Source of the DNA: Croceibacterium_A sp964439725
GTDB taxonomy: Bacteria; Pseudomonadota; Alphaproteobacteria; Sphingomonadales; Sphingomonadaceae
Direction of reading: 5' to 3'
Assembly: GCA_964439725.1 (NCBI GenBank)
Contig: CAYTPY010000083.1
Coordinates: forward strand, 1-9,216
DNA length: 9,216 bases
Shown one piece after another: positions 6,588-9,216 of this stretch. Each line of letters starts with the position of its first letter. The first letter of the stretch is position 1. Made by a program: the position numbers and the translations under genes. The notes beneath the pieces were generated by a model. It saw only the letters and a program-made list of their open reading frames with translations, was not told where the DNA came from and searched no databases.

Positions 6588-7180
6588 GATGGTTTCCGAC
6601 CCTCTGCTTGTCTGTCAGTCGCGCTTACTTGCGCGGCGAGCGCCTCGATCTCTGGGATCTGGGCGAGGAACGTGTCGAGCGCCTGCGTCACGAGCTGCTG
6701 TGCGCTACGGTTCTTGACCGTGCTGGCGAGGCGCAGCTTCAGGTGGCGTTGGGCGTCCAGGCGGAGGGTGAAGGCGGCGCGGCGACCGGGTTCGGCTGCC
6801 TTGCGGCGGCGCTCTGGATCGCGGACTTCCGCTTCGATCGTTGCCGAAACCTCGCGCCTTTGGCGGAGCACCTCCGGTTCGGCGTGTGCTAGCTCGCTCT
6901 CCAGCGCAACCGGCACTTCCGGTTCGAAGTCGCCGAGATGCGGCGCCGGGGTCAGCGAGTAGAGCCGGGCCTGGCGCTGCGGGGTTTGCACGTCCTCCGC
7001 GTCCGGGCCCATGTCGTTCCAGCCCAGATCTTCGAGCGCTTCGTCGGGTGAAAGGCCGTTGTCAGCCGGAGTGCCCATTCCGGTCAGGGGGGCGAGTTGC
7101 GGGCGCATCGCCGGCCTCGCCCCGCCCTTGCGCGCCAGAAGCGTCGGGCCGAGCGAAGCGAAAGGCTTGGGTTCGCTCAT
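6584..7180 (-). CDS. Ribbon-helix-helix protein with long disordered N-terminus, ParA partner
   Basis: This predicted 198-residue protein is not one I can name. Residues 1-110 look disordered: rich in Pro, Gly and acidic residues, with a basic N-terminal segment FASLGPTLLARKGG (7-20) followed by ARPAMRPQ. Residues about 104-132 are highly charged. Residues about 134-176 fit a ribbon-helix-helix fold: strand AAFTLRLD, helix HLKLRLASTVKN, helix SAQQLVTQALDTFLAQI. Such folds usually dimerise and bind DNA through the strand. In plasmid systems such as ParF/ParG the ParA partner has this fold, with a flexible arginine-bearing N-terminal tail that stimulates the ATPase. The gene follows parA by 15 bases, with GGAG (7191-7194) placed 10 bases before its ATG beside the parA stop, and overlaps the SPOR gene by 4 bases. 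I infer that it links ParA to DNA or to a protein cargo. It could also be the operon's transcriptional repressor. Confidence 0.75.
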   Translation of the reverse strand: MSEPKPFASLGPTLLARKGGARPAMRPQLAPLTGMGTPADNGLSPDEALEDLGWNDMGPDAEDVQTPQRQARLYSLTPAPHLGDFEPEVPVALESELAHAEPEVLRQRREVSATIEAEVRDPERRRKAAEPGRRAAFTLRLDAQRHLKLRLASTVKNRSAQQLVTQALDTFLAQIPEIEALAAQVSATDRQAEGRKPS

Positions 7181-7195
7181 GGTTGCGTCACTCCG

Positions 7196-7912
7196 TTATT
7201 GAGCGACGCGGCGGCCGAAGCCGCCCTGCGGGCGATGTACGCCGGGAATTTGCGAGATCGAGCCCGGAGCGGCGAAGATCGTGCGGCGGAAATTCTTCTC
7301 GAGCCGATCGGCGACATATTGCCACAGCGCGACCACTTCCTGTGCGCTTCGGCTTGCCGAATCGACCTCCATCACCGTGCGGCCATCGATCATTGAGGCG
7401 GCATAGTCGGTACGGTGATGCAGGGTGATCGGCGCGACAGTGCCGTGCTGCGATAGCGCGACGGCAGCTTCCGAAGTGATCTTGGCCTTGGGAGTGGCGG
7501 CGTTGACCACGAAGATGAGCGGCTTGCCGGCGCGTTCGCACAAATCGACCGTAGCGCCCACGGCGCGCAAGTCGTGCGGACTCGGCCGGGTTGGAACGAC
7601 GATGAGCTCAGCGACGGAGATTACCGACTGGATCGCCATAGTGATCGCCGGCGGTGTGTCGATGACGGCGAGCTTGAAGCCTTGTTGCCGCAAGATGGCA
7701 AGATCGTTGGCGAGCCGTGCCACGGTGGTCTGCGCAAAAGCGGGATATTCGGCCTCGCGCTCGTTCCACCAGTCGGCGAGCGAGCCTTGCGGGTCGATGT
7801 CGATCAGAACGACGGGGCCTGCTCCGGCGCGCTGCGCCTGAACCGCCAGGTGCCCGGATAGCGTGGTCTTGCCCGACCCGCCCTTCTGTGAAGCCAGTGC
7901 CAAAACGCGCAA
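7196..7912 (-). CDS. ParA/MinD-family ATPase, orphan chromosomal type
   Basis: This predicted 238-residue protein is a deviant Walker ATPase, a class that uses ATP-driven dimerisation to position DNA or protein complexes. The deviant Walker A is KGGSGKTT (10-17), with signature lysine K10 and P-loop lysine K15. Walker A' is DIDPQGS (38-44) and Walker B is LAVIDTPP (81-88). VVNAATPK (135-142) and the DYAASMIDGRTVMEVD segment also fit ParA proteins. There is no N-terminal DNA-binding domain. The C-terminal 30 residues form a Gly/Arg-rich tail. It is not next to a parB gene or an origin-type gene set, so I do not call it the chromosome-segregation ParA, and I cannot confirm MipZ identity. I choose the TTG at 7912, with AGGGGGA (7919-7925) 6 bases before it, because the protein then begins MRVLALASQKGG, normal for the family. 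An upstream GTG at 7942 would add 10 unrelated residues. Confidence 0.9.
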   Translation of the reverse strand: MRVLALASQKGGSGKTTLSGHLAVQAQRAGAGPVVLIDIDPQGSLADWWNEREAEYPAFAQTTVARLANDLAILRQQGFKLAVIDTPPAITMAIQSVISVAELIVVPTRPSPHDLRAVGATVDLCERAGKPLIFVVNAATPKAKITSEAAVALSQHGTVAPITLHHRTDYAASMIDGRTVMEVDSASRSAQEVVALWQYVADRLEKNFRRTIFAAPGSISQIPGVHRPQGGFGRRVAQ

Positions 7913-7918
7913 GGCCAA

Positions 7919-7925
7919 TCCCCCT
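7919..7925 (-). promoter_or_regulatory. Shine-Dalgarno that selects the TTG start of parA
   Basis: AGGGGGA on the minus strand lies 6 bases before the TTG at 7912. Its position decides the start codon: it is 0 bases from another TTG at 7918 and lies downstream of the GTG at 7942, so neither of those can use it. A strong site combined with a weak TTG start may tune the amount of ParA. Confidence 0.65.
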
Positions 7926-7984
7926 GATTCCGGCCGACACACCCAAATTGCGGCCTTTCCGACCAGCGGGATCGCAGATCACCC

Positions 7985-7999
7985 TAAATTTTGAGTTAA
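7985..7999 (-). promoter_or_regulatory. CtrA-like binding site upstream of the parA operon
   Basis: On the minus strand this reads TTAA-CTCAAAA-TTTA, one mismatch from the TTAA-N7-TTAA CtrA consensus, with exact spacing. It is about 73 bases upstream of the parA TTG and about 136 bases upstream of the divergent Sel1-SPOR start, so it could act on either gene. No clear -10 accompanies it. The call rests on the motif, its position and the similar box before the spanin-like pair. Confidence 0.35.
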
Positions 8000-8124
8000 T
8001 CCAGAAGACGCTTTCAGAACGCCACCCGCTTCCACAGCGGCCGAGTCCCGCGCAAAGACACGCCATATAAAGACTTTGCTAACGCCTCATTTACTATGGC
8101 AGCCTTCGATCACTGGCGTTGCGT

Positions 8125-8130
8125 GAGGGA
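8125..8130 (+). promoter_or_regulatory. Shine-Dalgarno of the Sel1-SPOR gene
   Basis: GAGGGA lies 5 bases before the ATG at 8136. An in-frame TGA at 8124-8126 overlaps this site, so no longer start is possible and the ATG at 8136 is secure. Confidence 0.7.
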
Positions 8131-8135
8131 ACTGG

Positions 8136-9216
8136 ATGCCGCGTCTTCTGTCTAAGTCTGCGTTGGGACCATGGGCCTGCGTCGCTGCGCTGCTGGCGGC
8201 TGCCACGGCGGGTCCGGCGTTGGCCGACGTGAAAAGCGGTGTCGATGCCTGGAGCCGGGGCGACTACGCCGCCGCGGTGCGCGAATGGGAAGCGCCTGCC
8301 GCCGCTGGCGATCCGGACGCGATGTTCAATCTCGCCCAGGCGCATCGCCTGGGGCGCGGCGTTTCCGCCGACCTAGCTCGTGCCGAGGCGCTCTACGCTC
8401 AGGCTGCCGCTGCTGGTCACATCCAGGCGGCCGACACTTACGGCCTGATCCTGTTCCAGGATGGCCGCCGCGAAGCCGCGCTGCCTTACATCCAAGACGC
8501 TGCTCGTCGCGGTGATCCGCGTTCGCAGTACTTGCTCGGCATCGCTCACTTCAACGGTGATCTGGTCGAGAAGGACTGGACTCGTGCTTATGCGCTGCTC
8601 ACTTTGGCGAGCGGGGCGGGACTGGCTCAGGCCACCGCCGCCATTGCCGAAATGGACACGCACGTGCCGCTCGATCAGCGACAGCAAGGGGCTGCTTTGG
8701 CGGTGCAACTGCGCGGCGAGGCTGACGCCGCGCTGGCCCGCGAGCTTGCTGCGGCCGAACTGGGGGCAGCCCCGCCGACGGGAGAGACGCCTCGCACCAG
8801 CGCCGGCCAGGTTCCACGGCCGTTGGCCACGGTTGCCGTCTCGCCGTCAGTCGCTGCAGCCCGAGCTGCCGTGGCCGAGGCCAGTCGCGCAACCGGCACC
8901 GAGGATCCTGCCAAAGCCGGAGCGAGCTACGCTCAGGCGCCTGCTCCAGTTATGGCCGGCGCTCCAGTGGCGGCTCCCGCGCCGACCCGACCCGCTGCGC
9001 CTGTAACGGCGCCATCCGCGCCTCAGGGTGCGCCGCGCCCTGCGGCCCCCGCTTCCGTCTCGGCGGGCTCGTGGCGCGTGCAACTTGGCGCCTTTGCGGT
9101 CGCCGGAAACGCGGACCAGTTGTGGAGCAAAGTTCGCAGCCTTTCTGAGCTTGCGGGCAAGGAGCGGCTGATGGTGCGAGCCGGCCGGGTTACCAAGCTC
9201 CAGGCCGGCGGCTTTG
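8136..9216 (+). CDS. Secreted Sel1-repeat protein with SPOR domain, 3' end cut by the window
   Basis: The frame is open from the ATG at 8136 to the window edge, giving 360 residues. Residues 1-30 are a signal peptide with a hydrophobic core (ACVAALLAAATAG) and a likely cleavage site after ALA, so the product is periplasmic. Residues about 32-175 contain Sel1-type repeats (AAAVREWEAPAAAGDPDAMF, LAQAHRLGRGVSADLARAEA, YLLGIAHFNGDLVEKDW), which usually mediate protein contacts. Residues about 176-310 are a long Ala/Pro-rich linker. A SPOR domain begins at about 311 (SWRVQLGAFAVAGNADQLW) and is cut off some 50 residues in. The same plan as the TPR/SPOR lipoprotein encoded to the left, helical repeats then linker then SPOR, suggests a related septal job, but this protein has no lipobox. 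It is divergent from the parA operon. No enzymatic domain is seen in the available part. Confidence 0.85.
   Translation, partial: MPRLLSKSALGPWACVAALLAAATAGPALADVKSGVDAWSRGDYAAAVREWEAPAAAGDPDAMFNLAQAHRLGRGVSADLARAEALYAQAAAAGHIQAADTYGLILFQDGRREAALPYIQDAARRGDPRSQYLLGIAHFNGDLVEKDWTRAYALLTLASGAGLAQATAAIAEMDTHVPLDQRQQGAALAVQLRGEADAALARELAAAELGAAPPTGETPRTSAGQVPRPLATVAVSPSVAAARAAVAEASRATGTEDPAKAGASYAQAPAPVMAGAPVAAPAPTRPAAPVTAPSAPQGAPRPAAPASVSAGSWRVQLGAFAVAGNADQLWSKVRSLSELAGKERLMVRAGRVTKLQAGGF

Larger units (their letters stand above)
7913..8135. other. Divergent parA operon / Sel1-SPOR intergenic region
   Basis: This 223-base gap separates the leftward parA operon from the rightward Sel1-SPOR gene and should hold both promoters. 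It contains a CtrA-like box at 7985-7999 in an AT-rich patch. On the plus strand TATAAA (8066-8071) and TACTAT (8092-8097) resemble -10 elements, but neither has a recognisable -35 at the right distance. A poorer CtrA-like match, CTAA-N7-TTTAC (8079-8094), lies about 42 bases before the plus-strand ATG. I see no small gene or RNA in the gap. Confidence 0.5.

Noticed and set aside
6841..7428. 195-codon open frame on the plus strand opposite parA and the RHH gene
   Set aside because: The product is Arg/Pro/Ser-rich and matches no fold, and the minus-strand genes here have clear motifs and ribosome binding sites.
8066..8071. TATAAA as a -10 element for the Sel1-SPOR gene
   Set aside because: No -35-like hexamer occurs 16-18 bases upstream; the sequence there is GC-rich and unlike any consensus.
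8079..8094. Third CtrA-like box, CTAA-CGCCTCA-TTTAC, before the Sel1-SPOR gene
   Set aside because: It has two mismatches to the nine-base consensus, too weak to list as a site without conservation data.

Overview
The window looks like chromosomal DNA from a GC-rich alphaproteobacterium, most likely a sphingomonad (Sphingomonadales). This placement is inferred from base composition, the family content (long-form SppA, several SPOR-domain proteins, a ParA with a ribbon-helix-helix partner) and CtrA-like boxes between genes. No rRNA, tRNA, CRISPR or insertion sequence was seen. No gene-free stretch exceeds about 225 bases.

Layout. (1) 1-65: a REP-like fragment at the left edge, then a GC-rich stem-loop just past the end of sppA. 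(2) 66-1940, minus: sppA, a signal peptide peptidase. (3) 2091-4330, plus: pyrB and a dihydroorotase-like pyrC' overlapping by ATGA. The PyrC' protein has lost most of the metal-binding and catalytic residues, so the pair resembles the Pseudomonas-type aspartate transcarbamoylase in which an inactive dihydroorotase homologue is structural. (4) 4339-5090, minus: two small envelope genes, again overlapping by ATGA. One encodes an inner-membrane coiled-coil protein and the other a short lipoprotein, the architecture of a phage-type two-component spanin, with no holin or endolysin beside them. (5) 5265-7912, minus: a compact three-gene operon of a ParA-family ATPase, a protein with a disordered N-terminal half and a ribbon-helix-helix C-terminal half, and a TPR/SPOR lipoprotein. 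(6) 8136-9216, plus, running off the right edge: a secreted Sel1-repeat protein with the start of a SPOR domain, divergent from the ParA operon.

How the parts fit. The right half appears devoted to the cell envelope at the division site. Two SPOR proteins, expected to bind septal peptidoglycan, flank a ParA/ribbon-helix-helix pair of the kind used to position DNA or protein cargo. CtrA-like TTAA-N7-TTAA sites, each with one mismatch, lie upstream of both the parA operon and the spanin-like pair, suggesting cell-cycle control of both. The most interesting candidates are the ParA/RHH/SPOR module as a possible septum-linked positioning system, and the orphan spanin-like pair, which could serve ordinary envelope function, gene transfer agent release or be a phage leftover. 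These roles are inferences; gene calls and motif positions were read directly from the sequence.
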